From: Tissierellales bacterium
GTDB taxonomy: Bacteria; Bacillota; Clostridia; Tissierellales; Tissierellaceae
Length of the DNA stretch: 64,000 nucleotides
Reading direction: 5' to 3'
NCBI GenBank assembly: GCA_030146705.1
Contig: JASLBE010000002.1
Span: forward strand, 46,574-110,573
Position 1 is the first letter of the stretch, and every line of letters starts with the position of its first letter. Under the pieces are notes generated by a model that ran no database searches, had not been told where the DNA came from, and saw nothing but the letters and a program-made list of their open reading frames with translations. The position numbers and the translations under genes were made by a program. This document shows positions 9,139 through 17,600 of this stretch, piece after piece.

Positions 9139-9753
9139 TTAATTTTTTGCCTCATCAAATAAAGCTAAATCTTCCCCAGTATTGAAATCAATCATATGGT
9201 GGACAGATAGGATATCTTCTTTAGCTAGCTGGGAGTAGTGGACCTGGATAAAGCTCCCTGGTCCTGAAACCTCCCTTCCCTTTGGAAGGTATTTTTTTAT
9301 CTTTAGGATTTCCTTTCTGGCCTCAAACTCATTTTCAAAAACAGTTAATAGTTCCTCATTATAATTTCTCTGGTAGTTGGCCCAAAGAGTTAGTTTAATG
9401 TAGTCATTAAAATCTATTGGTAGTAGGTTTACAGGCTCAGTTATTCCTAGCTCCAAAATACAATAGTCCTCATTTTTACCACTGGAAAACAAGGACTTTA
9501 ACTCAGGCCTTAGCCTTAAATAATCATATATTTCACCTGGTCCTTCTATTTCCCCACCAGCATTTAAGGAATGAAATCCAAAAATTAATCCTCTTGCATC
9601 TTTTTTATTTAAAACATTATAATTTGCCAAAAGTTCCTTGTAAGAGGGTCTCATTGGAAGATTATTTTTACTTTTTTCCATATCTGGATAGTAAATCCCC
9701 TTAGAATTTAGCTCTCTTATAACATCTTTACTTTGTATGGTCCAAAACTTCAT
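9139..9753 (-). CDS. Conserved protein, DUF3841-like
   Basis: A 204-residue soluble protein with an AGAGGTGA ribosome site. The N-terminus (MKFWTIQSKDVI..L..KGIYYPD) resembles DUF3841 proteins, a family without known function, but the match is from memory of the N-terminal pattern only. No signal peptide, membrane helix or obvious catalytic motif is visible. It is divergent from mgsA across an 81-bp region containing a perfect 11-bp inverted repeat. The function is unknown. Confidence 0.6.
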   Translation of the reverse strand: MKFWTIQSKDVIRELNSKGIYYPDMEKSKNNLPMRPSYKELLANYNVLNKKDARGLIFGFHSLNAGGEIEGPGEIYDYLRLRPELKSLFSSGKNEDYCILELGITEPVNLLPIDFNDYIKLTLWANYQRNYNEELLTVFENEFEARKEILKIKKYLPKGREVSGPGSFIQVHYSQLAKEDILSVHHMIDFNTGEDLALFDEAKN

Positions 9754-9772
9754 ACTATCACCTCTTAGCTTA

Positions 9773-9813
9773 TTATACCCTAATTTTATATTTTTTATTT
9801 TTTTAGGGTATAA
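9773..9813. promoter_or_regulatory. Divergent promoter region with 11-bp inverted repeat
   Basis: TTATACCCTAA (9773-9783) and TTAGGGTATAA (9803-9813) are perfect inverted copies 19 bp apart. Each arm contains a -10-like sequence: TATAAT reading left toward the DUF3841-like gene and TATAAA reading right toward mgsA. This could be an operator or just twin -10 elements. Confidence 0.45.
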
Positions 9814-9834
9814 ATATCCTATGGAGGGTTATTT

Positions 9835-10308
9835 ATGGAATATAAAGAAATTATGTCTAATAAAAGAAAAAAAATTGCCCTAGTTGCCCATGACAATATG
9901 AAAAAACTCCTTATTGATTGGGCTAAAAAAAATAGGGAAGTCCTTAAAGACCATAAGCTTTGTGGTACAGGAACGACAGCTGGATTAATTACTGAGGTAA
10001 CTGGCCTTGAGGTTGAGGCTTTTAAGTCTGGTCCAATTGGTGGTGACCAGCAATTAGGGGCTAAAATTGTTGATGGAGATATTGACTTTATGGTCTTCTT
10101 TTGGGACCCATTAGAAGCCCAACCCCACGATCCTGATGTAAAGGCTCTTCTTAGGATTGGAGTCCTTTATAATATCCCCATAGCAAATAATATGAGTACA
10201 GCTGACTTTCTTTTAAGTTCTAGTCTAATGAACAAGGACTATAAAAGAACTGTTATTGACTATGAAAAATTAATGGCTGAAAGGTCTAAAGAGATGAAAA
10301 AAAGATAG
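9835..10308 (+). CDS. mgsA: Methylglyoxal synthase
   Basis: Converts dihydroxyacetone phosphate to methylglyoxal and phosphate, a glycolytic bypass that relieves phosphate limitation or sugar-phosphate stress. The 157 residues align position for position with the E. coli enzyme in my reading: H19-D20 in LVAHDN, the SGPIGGDQQ loop with catalytic D71, D91 in FFWDP, and H98 and D101 in PHDPDVKALLR. A GGAGGG site lies 6-7 bases before the ATG. The gene is monocistronic and its stop codon sits inside the terminator stem. Confidence 0.96.
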   Translation: MEYKEIMSNKRKKIALVAHDNMKKLLIDWAKKNREVLKDHKLCGTGTTAGLITEVTGLEVEAFKSGPIGGDQQLGAKIVDGDIDFMVFFWDPLEAQPHDPDVKALLRIGVLYNIPIANNMSTADFLLSSSLMNKDYKRTVIDYEKLMAERSKEMKKR

Positions 10309-10327
10309 GCTTTGGCCTATCTTTTTT
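10303..10327 (+). terminator. Terminator of mgsA
   Basis: An 8-bp stem AGATAGGC/GCCTATCT with loop TTTG, A-run before and TTTTTT after. It overlaps the mgsA stop codon. Confidence 0.82.
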
Positions 10328-10413
10328 AATTTTGGACTTGGAACTAGAAATCTAATAATTTTGTTTATCCTAGTTAATTTATGGTAAAATAGTCTTCATA
10401 AGGAGATGATTTT

Positions 10414-10980
10414 ATGTTAATAAATCCATTTGAAGACCTACTAAGCTTGGAGGAGGCTGCAGAAAAATGGGATATTGACCCTATGGAAATCATGGAAGCA
10501 ATTGCCAATGAAGACTTGATTAAGGATATAGATATTAAGAAATTTAATAAGCAGTGGTTAGTAACTAGCCAGGGTATGAAAAGGGTCTTTGGATCTTTGG
10601 TTGAAGATCCTTCTGGGACTATTGTGGCCAATATGCCCTATGCTAATATGAGGTATGAGTCTTATGTTAAAAACGCCTTTGGTGTTTCAAGGGAGGAAGA
10701 TCCTGCTAAGTTAGCCCTAGATTATATTTTTGATATGACTGATGAAGATGAGTTTTTCTTTAAGGCCAAGGCTGCTGCTAGCTATGCTTCCTACATTTAC
10801 AACCTAGATATTCTTAATAATTATAAAAAGTTTTTAGAAGAAAATGAGGAAGTTATCCTTGATACTATGAGTCAAAGTATAGGGAATGCAAAGAATAAGA
10901 TAGAATTATTTGATGCCCTAGATAGGCACTTATCAAGAGTTGACCTAATTTATAATAGGAAAATTACAGAAACAATATAA
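10414..10980 (+). CDS. Helix-turn-helix protein of unknown function
   Basis: 188 residues behind an AAGGAGATG ribosome site. The first 60 or so residues (SLEEAAEKWDIDPMEIMEAI, then KKFNKQWLVTSQGMKRVFG) resemble small HTH domains in which a helix pair is followed by a beta hairpin that reads like an excisionase or HTH_59-type fold. The remaining 120 residues are helical and acidic with no motif I recognise. It stands alone between mgsA and the nrdDG operon. It may be a DNA-binding regulator; the target is unknown. Confidence 0.6.
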   Translation: MLINPFEDLLSLEEAAEKWDIDPMEIMEAIANEDLIKDIDIKKFNKQWLVTSQGMKRVFGSLVEDPSGTIVANMPYANMRYESYVKNAFGVSREEDPAKLALDYIFDMTDEDEFFFKAKAAASYASYIYNLDILNNYKKFLEENEEVILDTMSQSIGNAKNKIELFDALDRHLSRVDLIYNRKITETI

Positions 10981-11008
10981 AAGACTGTCCCCTGGGACAG
11001 TCTTTTTT
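10981..11008. terminator. Bidirectional terminator between the HTH gene and nrdG
   Basis: A strong hairpin (AAGACTGTCCC/GGGACAGTCTT) with seven Ts on the plus strand and an A-rich left flank (ACAATATAAAAGA), which reads as a short T-rich tail on the minus strand. Confidence 0.85.
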
Positions 11009-11499
11009 TATAGGTAAAGAACTAGCTTATTTTCCTCTAAACTTTTTTTTACATCAATTACCCTTTGGTTGGAACTTCCTCTAAACTCCAGCCTTAGGTC
11101 CTTTAGCTTTTGAATAAATTTCCCATCTACAAGTACATCTACTTCCCTTAAAAGCTTAAGCCTGGTTTCGTTTTCAATAATTTCTTCAAAGCTAAAGCCA
11201 GACCAAAGCCAAATATCCTTCTTAACTTCTTTTTTTACCTCTTCAACTATTCCTAAAAGTTCCTGGGCATTTTCCATAGGTTCTCCACCTAATATTGAAA
11301 GCCCCTTTACTTGGGGAAGCCTTAAGTAGGAAATAAGCTCTTTTGTTTCTTGCCCGGTCCAAAGTTCACCTGCTTTAAAATCTTGATATTCTTCATTAAA
11401 ACAATTGTAGCATTTATGGCTACAGCCTGTTACAAAAATTGAAGTCCTAACACCTGGTCCATTTGCTACATCATATTTTCTTATTTGTCCGTATCTCAC
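11008..11499 (-). CDS. nrdG: Anaerobic ribonucleotide reductase activating enzyme
   Basis: A radical-SAM activase that installs the glycyl radical on NrdD. In the 163 residues the cluster motif CSHKCYNC (C-x3-C-x2-C) is visible near residues 26-33, followed by GGEPM, the SAM-binding GGE motif. It sits 13 bp downstream of nrdD, as usual for this pair. The length is normal for the minimal activase without extra ferredoxin domains. Confidence 0.95.
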   Translation of the reverse strand: MRYGQIRKYDVANGPGVRTSIFVTGCSHKCYNCFNEEYQDFKAGELWTGQETKELISYLRLPQVKGLSILGGEPMENAQELLGIVEEVKKEVKKDIWLWSGFSFEEIIENETRLKLLREVDVLVDGKFIQKLKDLRLEFRGSSNQRVIDVKKSLEENKLVLYL

Positions 11500-11512
11500 A
11501 ACCTATCCCCTC

Positions 11513-13660
11513 TTACAAGTGAAGTACCCTGTCCTTAATATCCTTGGTCCTACCCTCACTCCAAAAATTACTCCCTAGGTAGCCACAAGTCCTCCTAACA
11601 ACAGTCATCCTATCTTGGTCCTTATTGTGGCACTGAGGGCACTCCCACTCTATATCATCATTTATTATTATTTCTCCATCAAAACCACAAACATGGCATA
11701 GGTCTGCCTTGGTATTCATTTCAGCATAAATATTAGTATGGTAGATATGTTTCATAAGTTCTAAAACTGCCTCTAGGTTATTTTGTAAATTAGGTATTTC
11801 CACATAGGAAATAGTTCCCCCACTGGATAAGGCCTGGAAAGGGGCTTCAAATTCCAGCTTGCTAAAGGCATCTATAGGTTCCCTAACATCAATATGGTAG
11901 GAGTTAACATAGTAGCCCTTGTCTGTTATGTCTTCTATTTCTCCAAAATTTTTCTTGTCTAACCTGGCCAACCTACCAGCCATATTTTCAGAAGGAGTCC
12001 CATATAGGGCAAAGCCCAGCCTAGTCTCTTCCTTCCACCTATCCACAGTCTTTCTTAAGTACTTAACTATTTCATAGGCAAACTCCCTACCTTCTTCTGT
12101 TGTGTGGCTTAAACCTAGCATATATTTAACAGTTTCATAAATCCCTATATAGCCTAAAGATACTGTTGCATACCCATCTTTTAGTAGGTGCTCTATGGTT
12201 TCACCTTTTTTTAACCTGGCTATAGCCCCGTGCTGCCAAAGAATTGGTGCAACATCTGATGGGGTATTTTTTATCTGGTTAAACCTTAAAAGCCCAGCCT
12301 CTTTTATTAATTCCAATCTTTCATCTAGTATATTCCAAAATAAGTCCCTATCTCCTTGGGAGGTTAAGGCCACATTTACTAGGTTTAAACTAAAGACACC
12401 AAAGTTAAACCTTCCATCAAACTTATAGTTTCCATCCTCGTCCTTCCAAGGTGATAAAAACGACCTACAACCCATTGGAACAAAAACATTCCCCTCATAA
12501 TTTTCCCTCATTTTTTTGGCAGAAATATAGTCTGGCATTAAAGTTTTTGCTGTTGCCCTAGCACTTAGCTTGGTTAGGTAGAAATATTCACTAGACTCAC
12601 CTATATTATGGTCATCTAGGACATAAATTAATTTTGGGAAAGAACAAGGCATCTTAACCCCAATTTCATTTTCTATCCCCTCATACCTTTGCCTTAGTAT
12701 TTCCTCGCAAATTAAACTACTTTCATAGGCCAAGTCAGATTTTGGGTCAAAGTAGAGCATAAAAGTCACAAATGGACTTTGTCCATTACTGCCAGATATA
12801 GTATTTATCTGATACTGCATAGTTTGTACCCCGTCTTTTATTTCTTTTTTTGTATCCTCCCAGGCATATTTCTCAGCCAAGTCTTCCAGGTCCTTATTAA
12901 GTCCCAGTTCTTCAAGCCTAGTAAGCTCTTTACTATAATATTTATTGTAGGACTTCCTAACATAAGGAGCCAAGATCCTATCTATCCCATTTATAGAAGC
13001 TCCCCCAAATTGGGAAGATGTTACCTGGGCTATAATCTGTGTTGTTACAGTACAGGCAACCTGGAAAGATTTTGGAGTCTTTATCATTTTATCATTTATT
13101 ACTGTTCCATTTTTTAGCATATCTTCTAGGTTGATTATTGTACAATTGTGCATAGGTTGGATTAAATAATCCTGGTCATGTATGTGGATTTTTCCCTCCT
13201 GGTGGGCCTGGATTAAATGGGAGGGAAAAAGTTTCCTCTTAACTAGGTCCTTACTAACCTCCCCAGCAATTAAGTCCCTTTGGGTAGAGTTAAGAACTGC
13301 ATTTTTATTACTATTCTCCCTCATAACCTCATGGTTTTCAAATTCCAAAAGACCAACCACACTATCATCTGTTGTATTATTTTTTCTCTTATATTCTTGG
13401 ATTGCCCTATAGCCTTCATAGGCCTTAGCTGTTTCAACCTCTCCATGCTCTATAAGCTTATGGTAGACCATATCTTCTATTTGAAAAATACTCAAGGTCC
13501 TAACCTCATATATAATATGCTCAATCTCTTCCCCTATAAGTTTAGATACTTCTGGTTTATATATTCCACTACCAAACTTCATAGCCTTATTAATAGCATC
13601 CTCAATCTTCTTCCTATTAAATTCCACATTTCTTCCATCTCTTTTACTTACCTTTAACAT
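11513..13660 (-). CDS. nrdD: Class III anaerobic ribonucleoside-triphosphate reductase
   Basis: Makes deoxyribonucleotides in the absence of oxygen using a glycyl radical. The 715 residues begin with an ATP-cone domain (VSKRDGRNVEFNRKKI). The catalytic barrel follows, then a C-terminal zinc site (CHVCGFDG and CPQC) and the radical loop RRTCGYLG with G693 as the radical glycine. The class, length and neighbour nrdG agree. Candidate NrdR boxes lie about 100-130 bp upstream. No aerobic class I or II reductase is seen in this window, fitting an anaerobe. Confidence 0.97.
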   Translation of the reverse strand: MLKVSKRDGRNVEFNRKKIEDAINKAMKFGSGIYKPEVSKLIGEEIEHIIYEVRTLSIFQIEDMVYHKLIEHGEVETAKAYEGYRAIQEYKRKNNTTDDSVVGLLEFENHEVMRENSNKNAVLNSTQRDLIAGEVSKDLVKRKLFPSHLIQAHQEGKIHIHDQDYLIQPMHNCTIINLEDMLKNGTVINDKMIKTPKSFQVACTVTTQIIAQVTSSQFGGASINGIDRILAPYVRKSYNKYYSKELTRLEELGLNKDLEDLAEKYAWEDTKKEIKDGVQTMQYQINTISGSNGQSPFVTFMLYFDPKSDLAYESSLICEEILRQRYEGIENEIGVKMPCSFPKLIYVLDDHNIGESSEYFYLTKLSARATAKTLMPDYISAKKMRENYEGNVFVPMGCRSFLSPWKDEDGNYKFDGRFNFGVFSLNLVNVALTSQGDRDLFWNILDERLELIKEAGLLRFNQIKNTPSDVAPILWQHGAIARLKKGETIEHLLKDGYATVSLGYIGIYETVKYMLGLSHTTEEGREFAYEIVKYLRKTVDRWKEETRLGFALYGTPSENMAGRLARLDKKNFGEIEDITDKGYYVNSYHIDVREPIDAFSKLEFEAPFQALSSGGTISYVEIPNLQNNLEAVLELMKHIYHTNIYAEMNTKADLCHVCGFDGEIIINDDIEWECPQCHNKDQDRMTVVRRTCGYLGSNFWSEGRTKDIKDRVLHL

Positions 13661-13745
13661 ACAAACTCTCCTTTACCACTAGCTTAATATCCCTTAATAT
13701 GTAGCCTAGGTCTACGTCCTCGCCTAGCCAATGTTCCTTGGTTTT

Positions 13746-13792
13746 TACATATCCATAGTGCCTTTATTTTTTTAGTCTACCATATATAGTAT
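13746..13792 (-). promoter_or_regulatory. Candidate tandem NrdR boxes upstream of nrdD
   Basis: The NrdR consensus is roughly ACACWATATATWGTGT. Box 13777-13792 reads CTACCATATATAGTAT, with a perfect ATATAT core and mostly matching arms. Box 13746-13761 has core ATCCAT and a matching right arm AGTG. The cores are exactly 31 bp apart, the spacing typical of NrdR pairs. The second box is weak. Confidence 0.45.
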
Positions 13793-13913
13793 CATACTTT
13801 TTATTTTTTATGTATAACTATATTATTTTTTATTTCCCTTGACTATTTCTCCCCCTAAGTTTTTATTGCCATAATCAACCCTCTGCCTAGTGGATTATCT
13901 TAAGTTATAAAAA

Positions 13914-13944
13914 AAGAACTATATAAATTATTTATATAGTTCTT
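13914..13944 (-). terminator. Terminator of the adhesin-sortase operon
   Basis: A 14-bp stem (AAGAACTATATAAA with TTTATATAGTTCTT) followed on the minus strand by TTTTTTTAT. It overlaps the sortase stop codon. Confidence 0.82.
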
Positions 13945-14624
13945 AAAATTAAGTTTTTAGACTCCATTTTTTCTTCTTCGTAGTCTATTATTTCTTCTAA
14001 TTCCCCTATTACAAAAATCCTCTGGCCTGTATTTTTTCCATCTTCATAGTAACAAGACATTAAGGATATTATTGGAGCCCCCTGGTTATCCGACTTCTCA
14101 TCTGAAATCATATGAACCTCTACTGGGCTAACTATCTCCTTACTATAAACCCTATAGAGATATAGCTTGTCCTTGTTAGTAAGCCTAATCTCATCTCCAG
14201 GCTCTAAGTCCTTTATATTATGGAAGAGTTCTCCCTTTATTCCATAGTGGCCAGCCAAGGAGAAGTTGCCTTCCCCCATTTTTTGGCCCTTTTTCATAGT
14301 TGAAACTCCCTTCCATAACTTTTCCTTACTAATTCCTTCAAAGATTGTTACATTAGTTTCTGTTGCTGGAATAACCAACTGGCCTATAATATCCTTTTTG
14401 TCCCTTTCACTTAAGTCTAAATATGTTTTTGATGGATCTATGTTGTCTATCTCTGAAAAATCATAGCTGATATCTTCTCTTCCTATATTTTCCTCTATTT
14501 CTATAGTCTTAAATTCTTTTAAGGTCCTTTTACTATTTGTCTTAACTATCAAATTTAATATTTGAGAGTTAAAAACAAATACTAGGCCAATAACTATAAA
14601 TAGAATACCTGATATTTTCTTCAT
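13932..14624 (-). CDS. Sortase, class A-like
   Basis: A membrane-anchored transpeptidase that links LPxTG proteins to the cell wall. The 230 residues have an N-terminal membrane helix (residues 5-26). The catalytic triad is visible: H126 in SLAGHYG, C191 in SLMSCYYEDG and R202 in GQRIFVIGEL. The usual TLxTC is SLMSC here. LAGHYG...GELF..IKDLEPGDEI resembles class A enzymes. It lies 20 bp downstream of an LPKTG protein gene on the same strand, so it is probably a dedicated sortase for that substrate. A housekeeping role cannot be excluded. Confidence 0.9.
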   Translation of the reverse strand: MKKISGILFIVIGLVFVFNSQILNLIVKTNSKRTLKEFKTIEIEENIGREDISYDFSEIDNIDPSKTYLDLSERDKKDIIGQLVIPATETNVTIFEGISKEKLWKGVSTMKKGQKMGEGNFSLAGHYGIKGELFHNIKDLEPGDEIRLTNKDKLYLYRVYSKEIVSPVEVHMISDEKSDNQGAPIISLMSCYYEDGKNTGQRIFVIGELEEIIDYEEEKMESKNLILRTI

Positions 14625-14644
14625 ATTCCTCCTAGTAAAACACT

Positions 14645-17600
14645 TTATTTTTCCTTAATAAAGGCTGCACCAAGTCCTAAAATTATTATCCCTATTAAGG
14701 AATACAGGCTAGTATTAGCTACACCTGTTTTCGGAAGTTCTTCTGGTTTTTCTTCCACAGTCTCTTCAATAGGGTCTCTTTCTACAACAATTCCCTTAAA
14801 ATCTTGGTCTATAGTTTCTTCTGGATCATTAGCTACTATTTCTTCTGGTTCCTCAGGTTTGTTTGGTTTTTCCGGTTCTTCCGGTTCTTCCGGCCTACTT
14901 GGTTCTTCCGGTTCTTCCGGCTTACTTGGTTTTTCCGGTTTCTCCGGCCTACTTGGTTTTTCCGGTTTCTCCGGCCTACTTGGTTTCTCCGGTTTTTCCG
15001 GCTTACTTGGTTTTTCCGGCTTATTTGGTTTCTCCGGCTTATTTGGTTTCTCCGGTTTTTCTGGCTTACTTGGTTTCTCCGGTTTTCCCGGCTTACTTGG
15101 TTTCTCCGGTTTTCCCGGCCTACTTGGTTCTTCCGGTTTTTCCGGCTTATTTGGTTTTTCCGGTTTACTTGGCTCTTCTGGTTTTTCCGGTTTACTTGGT
15201 TCTTCCGGTTTTTCCGGTTTATTTGGTTCTTCTGGTTTTTCCGGTTTACTTGGTTCTTCTGGTTTCTCAGGTTTATTTGGTTCTTCCGGTTTTTCCGGTT
15301 TACTTGGTTCTTCCGGTTCCTCAGGTTTATTTGGTTCTTCTGGTTTCTCCGGCTTACTTGGTTCTTCTGGTTTCTCCGGCTTACTTGGTTCTTCCGGTTC
15401 CTCAGGTTTATTTGGTTCTTCCGGTTTCTCTGGTGGTAGGTCTTCCCTTTCCTTGTTAACTAGGATAAATCCTTCACTAGGTCCTCCAAGTATTTCCACT
15501 TCTATCCAAGAAAAACTAGTATTTTCTCTAATACTATAGTCCAATTCACCTATAATATTAGGTCTACCATCTTTAAAGTCAAAAATAAATTTATCCAAGT
15601 CCTTAAAACTAGCCTTCCAATTATTGTCCTCATTTAAAACTAAAGTTTTTCCACTAGCTTCACCATCAACTAAAAGCTCCACCTCAATATCTTTTACTTC
15701 ATTTTTGTATTTTTCCCTGCCTAGTTCAGATTTTAAAATCCATTCCTTCTTTACATCCAAGTCCATCTTAGGTCTTATAAAATCTCTTGGTTCCTCTTCA
15801 CTAATATTATTTATAATAACCTTTCCCTTGGTACTATACTCATATTCCGTAGCAAAAACCCAGCTAGGCATTTTTGTTTCTACTACACTATAGTTTATTT
15901 CATCTCCGTTTGTGTCAAACCTATCCAGCCCATCAAAAGTATACTTCCAAGCAGACTTATCACCTATTCTGCCCCTTAACCTAATAGGCTCTCCATAGTT
16001 TTCTCCATCCTTTAAGAGTTGGACTTCAATTTCAATTAAGTCTTCCCCTATTTCATCCATAAGTTTTTTATCTTTTATTTCCCATTTTTTTTCTATTTCT
16101 AATCTTGTTTTTTCCTTTTCCTTGGGACTATTTGTAACCTTAAAAATATAAGAGTCCCCATCAAATATTTTTTCAATCTTTACATTATATTCATCACCAT
16201 ATTCAACTAAGTCATAGTCATATTTATTACCCAAACCATCATAAAGGTCTAGGCCATAAATAGTCTTCTCCATATTTAAGGAACCGGGGTCTCTCCTAAG
16301 ATATATCCTCTCACTAGAATCCCTTATGCCTAAGTTATCATAGTCAAAAACTTGGCCATTTCTAGTTAGCTTAAAGACTAGGCTAGTTGGTATGTCTTCC
16401 TTATTTATAAGCTCCCAGTACTTTTCTATTTTTATATTTATGTTTTTTAAAGTATTAGTTATTCTAAAGCCCTCATCCATATCTCCTTCTATTTCAGACT
16501 TAAAATTATCCACTAGTCCAGGCTCCTTAACCTCATAGTTAATCAGCTCTTTCTTTCCATCTACTAGCCTGTACTTGTCTAGGTCCTTAAAATCTATACT
16601 TCCATTCCCCTTAATAGTTCCATCTAGTAAAAATTCTCCATCAGCATAAAGCTCAACCCTAATACTAGCCTTAGAAAGTTCATCTTGGCTTAAGCCGATC
16701 CATTTTTTACTAACCCTAATATCTCTTTTTTCAGGCTCAACTTCCCTTAAATTATTGGTTATTAAATAGCCACTAGCCATATCACCAGTAATAACTGGAT
16801 AAAGTTTTTCAGCCAAGCCACTATTTAAAAATTCTTCTCCTACACTGTAGTGAATTTCTTCCATTTCCCTAGTGTATTTTGGCAGTTCCTTAAAACTAGC
16901 CTCCCAGTTGTTGTCTTCATTTAATACTACACTTGTTTCAACTAGTCCTAAACCCAGGTCCTCAGCAGCTAAGTCTTCTCCATTAACCCTTGCTAGTAGG
17001 CGGACCCTAATAGGTTCCTTAAACTGGCTGGCATCCTTAGACCACTCTTTTTTAACACTTAAGTCCAGGGTCTCTATATTTTTTATTAAAAAACCAGCTT
17101 CATTTTTTTCAACTATTGAAAGATAGCCTTCCAGCTTATCTTCTTCCAGCTCTAAATCAGCTAGGTCTATATCCTCTGCTATCTCTATGACCTTTTTCCA
17201 CTGGTCCTTGGCCTTGATAATAATATTTTCCCTTATTATCTTGCCCTTTTCCTTAAGACTTAGGCTTATTTCCTCAATTCCTTCTCCTATACTCCCCAAC
17301 CATTTTTTCACCAAGGATATTTCCCTAGTCTTAAAAGTTGGTTCTTCATCCTTAATAGTATTAGTAACTAAAAACTCAAGGACTCCAGGACTATCTTCCC
17401 TGGTTATCTCAACTAAATAATCTTCTCCATTAAGTTCCTCTAAGACAAATTCATATTCAGATAAAATCCCAGCCTCTAAATCTTCAATATAGTAGGCCAA
17501 AACATTTTTAAGCTCATAAGACCAATTATTATCCTTATTTAGGTCATATTCTCCAATAAGCCTTTCACCATTGGAACTTTTAGCCTTTAAGGCCACACTT

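Noticed and set aside
14848..15432. CRISPR-like tandem repeat
   Set aside because: The repeats are short, contiguous and in frame, without unique spacers.
14804..15539. Long plus-strand open frames of 198-226 residues made of simple Gly/Ser/Phe or Leu/Val/Pro repeats
   Set aside because: They are antisense readings of the adhesin Pro-rich repeat; stop codons are absent only because of the repeat composition.
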